DNA of 14,509 bases from positions 1 to 14,509 of the forward strand of contig JAEWWC010000103.1 in assembly GCA_023396555.1 (NCBI GenBank). The letters run 5' to 3'. Positions 1-7,785 of this stretch are shown in pieces. Numbering within the stretch: the first letter of the stretch is position 1; each line of letters opens with the position of its first letter. The DNA comes from Bacillota bacterium. GTDB lineage: Bacteria > Bacillota > Clostridia > Christensenellales > SZUA-584. Position numbers and translations under genes: made by a program. The notes below the pieces were generated by a model. It ran no database searches, was not told where the DNA came from, and worked only from the letters and a program-made list of their open reading frames with translations.

Positions 1-750
1 CTATGGCTGACGGTGTGGATACTTATCGCGCTGATCAGCGCCCGGACGGCTGCGAACGCGCTGAACCGCATCGTGGATAAGGACATCGACGCGAAGAACC
101 CGCGCACAGCCGGGCGGCACATGCCAACGGGCGCGGTGAAGACGGCCGAGGCGGCGATACTGGTCGCCGTATGCCTCGTCATACTCGTCGTATCGGCGTT
201 CATGATAAGCCCGATATGCGTGGGTCTGCTGCCCGCTCCGCTGTTGCTGTTTTTCATCTACTCGTTCACCAAGCGGTTCACATGGTGGTGCCATGTGATA
301 CTGGGCGCGGCTTGTGCGTGCGCCCCCTTAGGCGCATGGGTGGCGGTGACGGGCGGCTTCAGTTGGGCAGTGATTGCGCTGGCCGCTGCGGTGATGCTGT
401 GGGTGGCGGGCTTCGACATCATCTACGGCGCGCAGGACGTGGAGTTCGACCGCGAGAACAATCTGCATTCCATGCCGGCCCGGTTCGGCGTACGGACTGC
501 GCTGAACATCTCGTCCGCATTCCATCTGGCGGCGGCGGCGCTGTTAGTATATGCCGGTATACTGGCGGGGCTTGGGCTGATATACTACATCGGCGTGGGG
601 CTGATCGCCGCGCTGCTGGTCTACGAGCACGCGATCGTCTCGCCGACCAACTTAAAGAACGTGACCATCGCGTCGTACAGCGTCAACCAGATCGTCAGCA
701 CGATATTCCTGCTGTTTTCCGGCGCAGACATACTGATAAAGTCATTTTAG
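1..750 (+). CDS. mqnP: UbiA-family polyprenyltransferase, MqnP-like (5' partial)
   Basis: Membrane prenyltransferase that would attach a polyprenyl chain to an aromatic acid during quinone synthesis. The frame is open from base 1 (L-W-L-T-V-W...), so the N-terminal part, probably about 50 residues, lies before the window; the in-frame GTG at 13 is not the start. Of the 249 visible residues, the first Asp-rich motif NRIVDKDIDAKNPRT is at about 22-36 and the second, QDVEFDRENNLHSMPARFG, lies in the middle. Both bind the Mg-diphosphate of the prenyl donor, and the second has the form usual in MqnP of the futalosine menaquinone pathway. Hydrophobic segments alternate with short loops throughout, as in the nine-helix UbiA fold. 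The next gene, ubiX, starts 12 bases after the stop. The MqnP assignment over UbiA rests on motif wording and the UbiX neighbour. Confidence 0.88.
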   Translation, partial: LWLTVWILIALISARTAANALNRIVDKDIDAKNPRTAGRHMPTGAVKTAEAAILVAVCLVILVVSAFMISPICVGLLPAPLLLFFIYSFTKRFTWWCHVILGAACACAPLGAWVAVTGGFSWAVIALAAAVMLWVAGFDIIYGAQDVEFDRENNLHSMPARFGVRTALNISSAFHLAAAALLVYAGILAGLGLIYYIGVGLIAALLVYEHAIVSPTNLKNVTIASYSVNQIVSTIFLLFSGADILIKSF

Positions 751-762
751 GAGGCATAAGCT

Positions 763-1341
763 GTGTCAAGATATATCGTCGGCGTCACGGGCGCAAGCGG
801 CAGCGCGTATGCCATACGGCTGCTGGAGGAACTGCTGCGCGGCGGTCACGAGGTGCATCTGGTGGTGTCGCAGATGGGGCAGCGGGTGACGGAATACGAG
901 ACGGGGGTCATCATAGGACCTGAATTCGCGGACGCATATCCTCAGGGCAGGCTCGTGATACATCCGCACGACGACCTTTTCGCTTCAATATCCAGCGGGT
1001 CATATCATACGGACGGCATGGTGATCGTGCCTTGCTCGATGACCACGCTGGGGGAGATTGCATCGGGCACTTCCCGCAATCTGGTGGGACGCGCGGCGGA
1101 CGTGTGCATCAAGGAGCGGCGCAAGCTGGTGTTGGTGCCGCGGGAGCTGCCCTTCAGCACCATCCATCTGCGCAACATGCTGACCCTGAGCGAAACGGGC
1201 GCGGTGATACTGCCCGCCAATCCGGGCTTCTATCATAAGCCGCAGACAGTATCGGACATCGTGGATTTTATCGTCAGCCGGATTCTTGATTCGCTGGGGA
1301 TTGAAAATAATTTGTACCATAAATGGAGGCAAGAAGAATGA
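763..1341 (+). CDS. ubiX: UbiX-family flavin prenyltransferase
   Basis: A cytosolic flavoprotein of 192 residues that makes prenylated FMN, the cofactor of UbiD-type decarboxylases, from FMN and dimethylallyl phosphate. The FMN-binding GASG loop is at residues 10-13. The conserved block with PCSM is at 90-93, followed by RAADVCIKERRKLVLVPRE (110-128) and PANPGFYHKPQT (151-162). The usual RETP motif reads RELP here. The start is GTG with a full AGGAGG at 749-754, eight bases upstream, overlapping the stop of the prenyltransferase gene. The stop TGA overlaps the next start (ATGA, 1338-1341), so the genes are probably translationally coupled. Its place beside an MqnP-like gene suggests it serves a UbiD-family (MqnL-like) decarboxylase of menaquinone synthesis; no ubiD is in the window, so it would lie upstream or elsewhere. 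Confidence 0.93.
   Translation: MSRYIVGVTGASGSAYAIRLLEELLRGGHEVHLVVSQMGQRVTEYETGVIIGPEFADAYPQGRLVIHPHDDLFASISSGSYHTDGMVIVPCSMTTLGEIASGTSRNLVGRAADVCIKERRKLVLVPRELPFSTIHLRNMLTLSETGAVILPANPGFYHKPQTVSDIVDFIVSRILDSLGIENNLYHKWRQEE
1325..1329 (+). promoter_or_regulatory. Ribosome binding site deciding the start at 1338
   Basis: GGAGG sits eight bases before the ATG at 1338 and overlaps the alternative ATG at 1323, which therefore cannot use it. It lies inside the end of ubiX, consistent with coupled translation. Confidence 0.75.
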
Positions 1342-2264
1342 AAAAGAGACTGATCGGCGTCGCGCTGGCGCTCCTGGCCGTGGTGTCGATAGGCGCGGGA
1401 TGCGCCGCCCAAAAACTGTCGCAGACGCTGACCATCGGCGTTCTGCCCGACGTGGATTCGATACCCATCATCATCGCGCAGGAGAAGGGTTTCTTCGAAA
1501 AGGAAGGGCTGGGCGTGAAGATCGAGCACTTCAAGAGCGCGCCGGACCGGGAGAGCGCGCTGCAGGCGGGCAGCATCGACGGCGCGGTTTCGGATATGCT
1601 GTCGGCGGCGTTTCTGACAGAAGGCGGGTTCAAGGTGGCGATGACCTCCATGACAAACGGCAGTTACAAGCTGCTGGCCGGCCCGGTCATGAACGGCTCG
1701 ACGGACATCAAGGGTCAGTCCATCGCGATATCCACCAACACTATCATCGAATACGCCACGGATAAGATGCTCGCCAAGATCGGCCTGACGCCCGAAGACG
1801 TGGCGAAGACGGCGATACCTCAGATACCCGTGCGGCTGGAGATGCTGAGCAGCGGGCAGATCGGCGGGGCTACGCTGCCCGAGCCGCTGGCTTCTTCCGC
1901 GGTGAAGGCGGGGGCGATGGTGCTGGACAGCACGGATAACTTGGGAATCAACCCGGGCGTGCTGCTGTTCAAGACGGACGTGATTGAGTCCAAGAACGCC
2001 GAGATCGCTGCGTTTTATCGGGCTTACAACAGCGCGGTGGAATATCTCAAGGGTGCGCAGGTTTCCGAGTATGCGGATATACTGGTGGATGTGGCCGGGT
2101 TCCCGGAAGAAGTGAAGGACAGCCTTTCGCTGCCCGCGTATACTCCGGCGGCGTTTCCGTCCGCGGAGGATTTCGAGGGCGTGATGGCTTGGCTGACGGA
2201 GAAAGGCCTGATCAAGCAGGCGTATCAGTATGACGACCTCGTCAACAAGAGCTTTGTGAAATAA
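1338..2264 (+). CDS. ABC transporter substrate-binding lipoprotein, NMT1/SsuA type
   Basis: Solute receptor of an ABC importer, 308 residues. It has a basic N-terminus (MKKR), a hydrophobic core and a cysteine at residue 22 in IGAGC, so it is probably a lipoprotein; the lipobox is imperfect at -3 (Gly). The mature part begins TLTIGVLPDVDSIPIIIAQEKGFFEKEGL, the typical opening of the NMT1/THI5/SsuA family, which bind sulfonates, pyrimidine precursors, nitrate and aromatic acids. An in-frame ATG at 1323 would extend the protein by five residues, but the GGAGG at 1325-1329 lies eight bases before 1338 and the ATGA overlap with ubiX favours 1338. ATPase and permease genes follow directly. The operon with quinone genes suggests the ligand may be a quinone precursor, which is inference. 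The sequence does not reveal the ligand. Confidence 0.88.
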   Translation: MKKRLIGVALALLAVVSIGAGCAAQKLSQTLTIGVLPDVDSIPIIIAQEKGFFEKEGLGVKIEHFKSAPDRESALQAGSIDGAVSDMLSAAFLTEGGFKVAMTSMTNGSYKLLAGPVMNGSTDIKGQSIAISTNTIIEYATDKMLAKIGLTPEDVAKTAIPQIPVRLEMLSSGQIGGATLPEPLASSAVKAGAMVLDSTDNLGINPGVLLFKTDVIESKNAEIAAFYRAYNSAVEYLKGAQVSEYADILVDVAGFPEEVKDSLSLPAYTPAAFPSAEDFEGVMAWLTEKGLIKQAYQYDDLVNKSFVK

Positions 2265-2269
2265 GCGGT

Positions 2270-3022
2270 ATGATCGATATTGAAGCGCTTTCGGTGACAT
2301 ATAAGACAGATGGCGGAGAATACCCTGCCGTGCGCGGATTTAATCTGCACCTCGGTAAGGGCGACATCTGCGCGCTGATCGGGCCGTCCGGCTGCGGCAA
2401 GTCGACGGTGCTTTACGTATTATCCGGTATCATCACGCAGCATGGCGGGCGCGCGCTGATCGGCGGCCAGCCTGTGGACCCGAAAACGCAGCGTATCGGT
2501 TTGATTCCGCAGAATTACGGCCTGCTGGACTGGGCGGACGTGGCCCATAACGCGACGCTGGGGCTTAAGGTGAAGGGGGCAGACGTTAAGGCGTCTGCGC
2601 CGTACGTCGCACAGCTGATGGACAGGCTGGGGCTGGGTGGTCTGGAGACTAAATTCCCTCGGCAGCTCTCGGGTGGGCAGCGGCAGCGTGTCGCCATCGC
2701 CCGCTCGTTCATCATGCAGCCGGACGTGCTGCTAATGGACGAGCCGTTCTCCGCACTGGACGCCATCACGCGCGAGGACATACAGGACCTCTTCTTGAAC
2801 GTCTGGCAGGAGCACGCCACGTCCACGCTGTTCGTGACGCACAGCATCGAGGAGGCCGTGTATCTCGGGCGCAAAATCGCTGTGATGTCGCCCGCACCGG
2901 GGCACATACTGCGGGAGATCGACAACCCGCTGTTCGGCAAAAGCGGCCTGCGCCAGTCCAAGGAGTTCTATTCGTTCGTGATGGAGCTGCGCGGCATGGT
3001 CAAAGAGGACTGGGCGTCATGA
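2270..3022 (+). CDS. ABC transporter ATP-binding protein, SsuB/TauB type
   Basis: ATPase subunit of the importer whose receptor is encoded just upstream; 250 residues, normal for the nitrate/sulfonate/taurine family. All motors are intact: Walker A GPSGCGKS at 38-45, Q-loop Gln81 in IPQNYGLLDW, signature LSGGQRQRVAIAR at 133-145, Walker B VLLMDEP at 153-159 and the switch His191 in VTHS. The C-terminal part has the SPAPGHI segment common in TauB/SsuB proteins. The start ATG is five bases after the receptor stop, and the stop overlaps the permease start (ATGA at 3019-3022), so the three subunits should be made together at the membrane. Confidence 0.95.
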   Translation: MIDIEALSVTYKTDGGEYPAVRGFNLHLGKGDICALIGPSGCGKSTVLYVLSGIITQHGGRALIGGQPVDPKTQRIGLIPQNYGLLDWADVAHNATLGLKVKGADVKASAPYVAQLMDRLGLGGLETKFPRQLSGGQRQRVAIARSFIMQPDVLLMDEPFSALDAITREDIQDLFLNVWQEHATSTLFVTHSIEEAVYLGRKIAVMSPAPGHILREIDNPLFGKSGLRQSKEFYSFVMELRGMVKEDWAS

Positions 3023-3768
3023 AGCGGATGGGCGCGTGGGGCGTGGCGAAGGTCGTTATCGCCATACTGGTCGTATGGCAGCTGCTCGCGATGGCGCTGC
3101 GCATACCGTTTATCCCGACACCGATAGCAGTACTCGTCAATATCTATCATATCTTTTTTGCCAAGATCGCGCTGCATTTGCTGATGAGCCTGACGCGCAT
3201 AGCCGCGGGGCTTGCCGCATCCGTCGTAATCGGCGTACCGCTAGGGCTGTGTATGGGCTGGTTTCCGGCATGGAACAAGCGCCTGTCGCCGCTCGTATAC
3301 TTCACGTATCCCGTCCCGAAGATCGCGCTGCTGCCGCTGGTGATGCTCATATTCGGCCTCGGTGAGCTGTCCAAGATATTCATGATATTGATGATCGTGG
3401 TTTTCCAGATCATCGTGTCCATGCGAGACGCAGTGGCGGGCATACCCAAAGAGACGTTCTATGCGATGACCTCGCTGGGTGCGCGGCGGCGGGATGTGTT
3501 CAGGACGGTGGTGTTTCCCGCGTCGCTGCCCGCGCTGCTGTCCTCAGTTCGGGTGAGCCTTGGCACAGCGCTGTCGGTGCTGTTTTTCACCGAGACATTC
3601 GGCACGCAGTACGGCCTCGGGTACTTTATCATGGATTCGTGGATGCGTGTCAACTACGTGGACATGTTTTCCGGCATACTGATACTCAGCGTTCTGGGCC
3701 TGCTGCTGTTCGGTTTGGTGGACCTGCTGGAGCGCATGCTGTGCCGCTGGAGGACCGGTGGTCAGTAA
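3019..3768 (+). CDS. ABC transporter permease, SsuC/TauC type
   Basis: Inner-membrane channel subunit, 249 residues, with about six hydrophobic segments. The cytoplasmic EAA-type loop that docks on the ATPase is visible around residues 148-175 (FYAMTSLGARRRDVFRTVVFP), with the conserved Gly in SLGA. The region TYPVPKIALLPLVMLIFGLGELSK is the family's usual conserved stretch before the fourth helix. The start overlaps the ATPase stop. It completes a three-gene importer and appears to be the last gene of the operon, since the next genes are on the other strand. Substrate specificity is not evident; SsuC-like permeases serve receptors with very different ligands. Confidence 0.94.
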   Translation: MKRMGAWGVAKVVIAILVVWQLLAMALRIPFIPTPIAVLVNIYHIFFAKIALHLLMSLTRIAAGLAASVVIGVPLGLCMGWFPAWNKRLSPLVYFTYPVPKIALLPLVMLIFGLGELSKIFMILMIVVFQIIVSMRDAVAGIPKETFYAMTSLGARRRDVFRTVVFPASLPALLSSVRVSLGTALSVLFFTETFGTQYGLGYFIMDSWMRVNYVDMFSGILILSVLGLLLFGLVDLLERMLCRWRTGGQ

Positions 3769-3801
3769 TTCCGATACGTAATACCCTTGACTTTATACTA
3801 T

Positions 3802-3831
3802 ATTATATTAAACCGCATTATATTAAACCGC
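3802..3831. repeat. Perfect tandem repeat of 15 bp, two copies
   Basis: ATTATATTAAACCGC occurs twice back to back (3802-3816 and 3817-3831) with no mismatch, just after the end of the permease gene. It could be slippage or replication-error product in a non-coding spacer. No function can be assigned. Confidence 0.9.
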
Positions 3832-3841
3832 CGAGTGCGTT

Positions 3842-3876
3842 CATAAGATAATCGTATGGCATCCAGCCATCTTATG
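3842..3876. terminator. Imperfect hairpin, possible bidirectional terminator
   Basis: CATAAGAT (3842-3849) is complemented by ATCTTATG (3869-3876), and inside it ATGGC (3856-3860) is complemented by GCCAT (3866-3870); the two pairings share two bases, so they cannot both form completely. It lies between convergent operons, where a terminator is expected, but there is no run of T on either strand after the stem. Low confidence. Confidence 0.25.
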
Positions 3877-3977
3877 CACATTTATAACCGTTGAAATATA
3901 GCCTAACAGCGGCGAATTAGCATGGAGTATGTAAAAACAGTGATTTTAACTGGAACAATATACCATCAATAGATAGG

Positions 3978-5030
3978 TCAAAACCATATATCAGATTTTC
4001 GGCTGCATGCGTAAGTCTCAAGCGGCACCCAGCCCGTCCAGTAGAACTGCGACAGCGTCTTCTGAGTGACGCCGAAAGCGATGAAGTCGTCGGGATCCAT
4101 CCCGGCTTCCTCATAGGCGCGGACGAATTCGGGAACTCTCTTCAGCCTGGCGATGACATTCTCCGGCGTCTGCTCATCGATGCGTTCCTGAAGGGGCAGC
4201 TGCGCCTCCTTGACCATACTCTGGACGCGGGACTGCAGTGAAAAAACCATGTCCGCACCGGCCAGTTCCGAAAGGTGGTGCACCCCGCGCAGCCCTGCCG
4301 GCATTATTTTGGCGGTGATGCCCCGTTCACGGAAGAGGCGGTACACCTTTTTGCAGATGGTATTTCCCGCGCACATGATATCTTCCTGCGAAACATCGAT
4401 GCCGTTGTCCAGCGCCGTGTCGCGCAGATACTCTTCCAACCGCCCGCCCTGCTGAACGATGAAGCACGGCTTCACCGCAACGCCGGCAGACCGCGCCTTT
4501 GCCGCGCCGCGCTCATAGGCCTCACCGGCAGCCAGCGCCTGCGAAACGGAAAAGTTCAGCGTCGTGCAGACGGCAATGCCCCGCGCCGCCAGCTCCTCGA
4601 TCACCGGCAGGGCCGCTTTTACGGTGGGCAGCTTGACGGCGATGTTGCTTCCCCAGGAAGCGAATCTCAGCGCCTGCGCCAGCGTGGCCTGCGTATCGGC
4701 GCAGATCGCGGGATTCACCTGACCCAGCGCATACCCGTGCTGTCCGTTTGTTTTGTCGTAGATGTGCTTAAATCTGCCTGCCGCATATACCGCGATGATC
4801 TTCAGCAGCGCCTCCGCCCGTTCCGACGGTGGCAGATACTCAGGGATCTCGTCCACCTGCGGCTGCCAGAACTCCGGCACAGCCTGCAGGCTCTTATAGG
4901 TCAGCACCGGATTGGTGGTGACGCCCAGCGCGCCGTTCCTGATCGCGTCGTCGATCTCGGAAGGTATCGCTGAATCGTGCCACCACTTGGTCGGGGTATG
5001 CTGAGCCAGCCATTCCAGATAGTTTTCCAT
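3978..5030 (-). CDS. Transaldolase-like protein 1 (F6P-aldolase-type active site)
   Basis: TIM-barrel Schiff-base enzyme of the transaldolase family, 350 residues, predicted to cleave or transfer a dihydroxyacetone unit of a ketose phosphate. Visible family features: Asp19 in WWHDSAIP, TTNP at 38-41, the Schiff-base lysine Lys133 in NIAVKLP, and Arg197 and Arg249 at places where transaldolase B binds phosphate. At the position of the TalB acid/base Glu96 this protein has Gln104 (GQVNP), as in fructose-6-phosphate aldolase. It is a clear paralogue of the protein at 7893-8927. A GTG start at 5036 is possible, but AGGGAG at 5038-5043 is seven bases before the ATG at 5030. Last gene of the LacI-controlled operon, 14 bases after the SDR stop. 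The C-terminal tail (ACSRKSDIWF) is longer than in the paralogue. Confidence 0.85.
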   Translation of the reverse strand: MENYLEWLAQHTPTKWWHDSAIPSEIDDAIRNGALGVTTNPVLTYKSLQAVPEFWQPQVDEIPEYLPPSERAEALLKIIAVYAAGRFKHIYDKTNGQHGYALGQVNPAICADTQATLAQALRFASWGSNIAVKLPTVKAALPVIEELAARGIAVCTTLNFSVSQALAAGEAYERGAAKARSAGVAVKPCFIVQQGGRLEEYLRDTALDNGIDVSQEDIMCAGNTICKKVYRLFRERGITAKIMPAGLRGVHHLSELAGADMVFSLQSRVQSMVKEAQLPLQERIDEQTPENVIARLKRVPEFVRAYEEAGMDPDDFIAFGVTQKTLSQFYWTGWVPLETYACSRKSDIWF

Positions 5031-5037
5031 TGCCACT

Positions 5038-5043
5038 CTCCCT
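5038..5043 (-). promoter_or_regulatory. Ribosome binding site deciding the start at 5030
   Basis: Read on the minus strand as AGGGAG, seven bases before ATG at 5030 and only one base before the alternative GTG at 5036, which is too close to be used. Confidence 0.7.
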
Positions 5044-5044
5044 G

Positions 5045-5782
5045 TCAGCGCATCGACTGCCCGCCGTTCACGCTGATATTCTGCCCGGTCACGTAGCTGG
5101 CCATATCCGAGGCCAGAAATAAGGCTGCCTGAGCCACCTCATCCTGCGTTCCCATACGGTTCATCGGCACATCCGCCGGATCGATCTGCGTTCCCAACCT
5201 TACTGTCATGTCCGTCTCGATAACGCCGGGCGATATCGTGTTGACCGTGATGTTCGTACCAGCGGCGTATTTCGCGAACACTTTCGTGATCATGATCACA
5301 CCCGCCTTGGATACCGAATAATGCGCTCCGGCAAACCGCGCGCCGCGCTCGCCGGAGATCGATCCCAGATTGATGATGCGCCCGCGGTTGCGCTCCAGCA
5401 TTCCGGCGAACACCGCCTGGCTTAAGAAGAAGGTTCCCCGGCAGTTGACGCCCATGACGAAGTCCCATTCCTCAGGCGTCATGTCGGGCAGGCTGGTGGT
5501 GGATGTCACGCCCGCGTTGTTGACGAGGATGTCGATCGGCCCTAATGAGGCCTCCACGTCTTCTACGAAAGCTTTGAGCGTTTCGGCCTTTGAGATGTCT
5601 ACTCCGTAGGCCTTGCTCATGACGCCATAGGACCGCAATTCCGCCGCCGCCTCACATGCCGCCTGCTCGTTGATGTCCGCTACGGCCACATTCGCGCCCT
5701 GCCGGGCCATTGTCACCGCGATGCTGCGGCCGATTCCGGCTCCGCTTCCGGTGATCAGTGCATTCTTCCCTTTTAATAACAT
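5045..5782 (-). CDS. SDR-family oxidoreductase, FabG-like
   Basis: Classical short-chain dehydrogenase of 245 residues, probably acting on a sugar, polyol or derived ketone in the cytosol. The Rossmann glycine motif TGSGAGIG is near residues 11-18. An acidic residue ends the second strand (VAVADI), pointing to NAD rather than NADP. NNAG is present, and the catalytic Ser and YSVSK (Tyr-x-x-x-Lys) follow. The C-terminal YVTGQNISVNGGQ is typical of the FabG/sugar-dehydrogenase branch. Its start overlaps the end of the solute-binding protein gene by ten bases, and GGGAG at 5789-5793 lies six bases upstream of the ATG. Although the sequence resembles 3-oxoacyl-ACP reductase, the neighbours (a second SDR, two aldolase-like enzymes, a sugar regulator) argue for carbohydrate catabolism. 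Confidence 0.88.
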   Translation of the reverse strand: MLLKGKNALITGSGAGIGRSIAVTMARQGANVAVADINEQAACEAAAELRSYGVMSKAYGVDISKAETLKAFVEDVEASLGPIDILVNNAGVTSTTSLPDMTPEEWDFVMGVNCRGTFFLSQAVFAGMLERNRGRIINLGSISGERGARFAGAHYSVSKAGVIMITKVFAKYAAGTNITVNTISPGVIETDMTVRLGTQIDPADVPMNRMGTQDEVAQAALFLASDMASYVTGQNISVNGGQSMR

Positions 5783-6999
5783 GATTTTCTCCCTGCCAGT
5801 TCTTCGACTTTGGCCTGCGCCCGGTCCATGATGCTTTCGGCTGGCTCCGGCGTATCGATAAGTTCCATCACCATCTGGTCGATAATGCGGCTGATCTCAT
5901 TCCACTGCGGCGTACGGGGGAGGGTGCGCGCATAGTTGTGTATCTGCTCCATCCGGCTGTAATAGGGGATCAGCTCGTTCACGCGCGCATCGAACCAGGT
6001 TGACCGGCGGCAGCCGATGGCGCCCTTCATCGGAAGCGTGATGTCGTTTTCCCGCGTGACGCAGTTGCGTATGTAGTCGTAAGCAGCCTGTTTGTGCGCG
6101 CTTTGTGCGCTCACCGACCAGGTGTAATACACGTTGAGGGAGACCGGCTCGTCGTATCCGTCGGAATGCGGCACCGCGCTGATGTCCACACACCCCTTAA
6201 TTCTAGAACCCTCCACCGTTTCGCACATCGTGGCGAAGCCAAACCAGTTCACCATCATGGCGGCTTCGCCGCGGGCAAAAGTCCAGCAGGCACCGATGGA
6301 TTCCAGCTCTTGGCTTTTGGGGTGAATGAACGGACACGCCAGCAGCTTGCGGTAGGCGGACATCGCCTCCACGGCTGCGGGGGAATTCAGCACAACGTTC
6401 CCCTGACAATCAGTCAAATTGCCCCCGCGGCTCCACACCTGAAGCGCGAAATCGAATATGTTGTTATGCCCGTCCGGGTACAGCGCGAACAGCGTTCCGT
6501 ACAGGTTCTCGTCCGGACGGTTGAAGAACTCAGCCACACGGGCGAATTCGCCCCACGTTTCCGGCGGTTTCAGTTCGGAACCGTACTGCTCACGGTAGGC
6601 GGCCTGCTCCGAGGGGGATTCGAAAAGGTCTTTGCGGTAGATCAGGCATTCGGGGCCGTCGTGAAACGGTATGCCCGCGATTCCGTCCGGAAATGTCTGC
6701 AGCTTGAGCAGCGCGTCCGCCCAGCCCGTCGGATAGTCCTCCGGCGGGGCCGCTTCGATGTAAGGCGTCAGATTCTCCAGACATCCGCGGTGCCAGCACT
6801 CCGCGAGCCAGTCCGTGTTCACATGGGCCACGTCAAAATCGCCGGTGAGTATCGCCGCGTGAAGCTCGGGAAGCGGCAGCGCGATCTCCTCCAGTTCCAG
6901 CCGGGCGTCGTACCGCTGCAAAAACTGCTGCCAGAAATCCCGGACGATGATTTCAAACGGTTCGAATTTACGTACCAGTATGCGGAACTTCGGGCTCAT
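5773..6999 (-). CDS. Family 1 solute-binding protein lacking a signal peptide
   Basis: Protein of 408 residues that looks like an extracellular sugar-binding receptor (SBP family 1), with features such as FDVAHVNTDWLAEC, GIPFHDGPECLIYRKDLF, the ETWGEFARVAEFF helix and FARGEAAMMVNWFG. The N-terminus is MSPKFRILVRKFEPFEIIV: no hydrophobic export core, no lipobox. The start is well fixed, because ATG at 6999 overlaps the stop of the upstream SDR (ATGA), so a missed signal peptide is unlikely. Its end overlaps the next SDR start by ten bases. No permease or ATPase gene for a sugar importer is nearby. It is therefore inferred to be cytosolic and to bind a metabolite of this operon, perhaps as a buffer, sensor or enzyme partner. 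The alternative is loss of an ancestral signal sequence. Confidence 0.82.
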   Translation of the reverse strand: MSPKFRILVRKFEPFEIIVRDFWQQFLQRYDARLELEEIALPLPELHAAILTGDFDVAHVNTDWLAECWHRGCLENLTPYIEAAPPEDYPTGWADALLKLQTFPDGIAGIPFHDGPECLIYRKDLFESPSEQAAYREQYGSELKPPETWGEFARVAEFFNRPDENLYGTLFALYPDGHNNIFDFALQVWSRGGNLTDCQGNVVLNSPAAVEAMSAYRKLLACPFIHPKSQELESIGACWTFARGEAAMMVNWFGFATMCETVEGSRIKGCVDISAVPHSDGYDEPVSLNVYYTWSVSAQSAHKQAAYDYIRNCVTRENDITLPMKGAIGCRRSTWFDARVNELIPYYSRMEQIHNYARTLPRTPQWNEISRIIDQMVMELIDTPEPAESIMDRAQAKVEELAGRKSCY

Positions 7000-7778
7000 A
7001 ACGTCAGCACCCTGTCCAGATGGGAGTAGCCACCGTCACACACGATGATCTCGCCGGTCAGATGCTTGGACCGCGACGACGATACGTAAACCACCAGATC
7101 CGCGAACTCTTCCACCGTCGTCATGCGCCGTCCGAACGGTATGTTCTGCTCCGCCTGGCGGCGGCGCGCTTCCGGGTCCGGGAACTGCGCCGCCCACTTG
7201 ACATACGAGTTGGTCCACACCGATCCGGGCACCACGCAGTTGACGTTGACACCCTTGTCGCAGAAGTAGGCTGCCCACTCGCGGGTCAGCCCGTCGATTG
7301 CGCCTTTGGCCGCTACATATGCGCTGGTGTGCCCCTGCCCGGTGATGCTGACGTGCGAGCCGATGTTGACGATGGTCCCCTGGCTCGCAATCAGATAGTC
7401 GTGAGCATAGTGGACCAGGGCGTAATAATGAATGAGGTTGTCGCGCAGTCCTTTCATGAACTCCTCGGGGGGCGTCATCAGATCCTTCTGGTTATTGCCT
7501 CCCGCGTTGTTGACGATCACGTCGATCCGTCCGTAGGCGGCTGCCGTTTCGTCGATCACGCGCCTGCATTCTTCCGCGTCTGTCAGCTCCGCGGCAATGT
7601 AGCGCACCCGTTTTCCCTGACCGCACAGCTCCGCTTCGATCTGAGCCCCTTCCGGGCCGGGGCGGTTGACCATGATCACGATTGCATCTTCGTTGGCCAT
7701 GCTGTAGACGATGCCTTTGCCGATGCCCTTCGTACCGCCGGTGACGATGACCACCTTGTCCTTCAAATACAGGTCCAT
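6996..7778 (-). CDS. SDR-family sugar dehydrogenase, L-fucose dehydrogenase-like
   Basis: Short-chain dehydrogenase of 260 residues. It begins MDLYLKDKVVIVTGGTKGIGKG (TGxxxGIG cofactor loop), has VNNAGGNN, a catalytic Ser in IVNIGSHVS and YVAAKGA (Tyr-x-x-x-Lys), and continues DGLTREWA. The opening and the TREWA segment recall L-fucose and related aldose dehydrogenases, which oxidise a free sugar to the lactone with NAD(P). That resemblance is from memory of the family, not an alignment. A TTG at 7799 could extend the frame, but AGGAG at 7786-7790 sits seven bases before the ATG at 7778, so 7778 is chosen. A 114-bp gap separates it from transaldolase-like protein 2 upstream; the stop overlaps the start of the solute-binding protein. 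Confidence 0.87.
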   Translation of the reverse strand: MDLYLKDKVVIVTGGTKGIGKGIVYSMANEDAIVIMVNRPGPEGAQIEAELCGQGKRVRYIAAELTDAEECRRVIDETAAAYGRIDVIVNNAGGNNQKDLMTPPEEFMKGLRDNLIHYYALVHYAHDYLIASQGTIVNIGSHVSITGQGHTSAYVAAKGAIDGLTREWAAYFCDKGVNVNCVVPGSVWTNSYVKWAAQFPDPEARRRQAEQNIPFGRRMTTVEEFADLVVYVSSSRSKHLTGEIIVCDGGYSHLDRVLTL

Positions 7779-7785
7779 AGCAGCG

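Larger units (their letters stand above)
3769..3977. other. Gene-free stretch between convergent operons
   Basis: AT-rich spacer of 209 bases between the permease stop (+) and the transaldolase-like protein 1 stop (-). It holds a 15-bp tandem repeat and a hairpin described separately. No open frame with a ribosome binding site is seen. No canonical U-tract terminator was found for either operon. Confidence 0.6.

Noticed and set aside
1233..2300. Long open frame of 355 codons on the minus strand, antisense to ubiX and the lipoprotein gene
   Set aside because: It is a mirror of well-supported plus-strand genes in G+C-rich DNA, is full of Arg, His and Gln, and has no recognisable domain.
3787..3809. 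TTGACT followed by TATATT, resembling a plus-strand promoter
   Set aside because: The spacer is only 11 bases, the second TATATT is 26 bases away, and no plus-strand gene follows.
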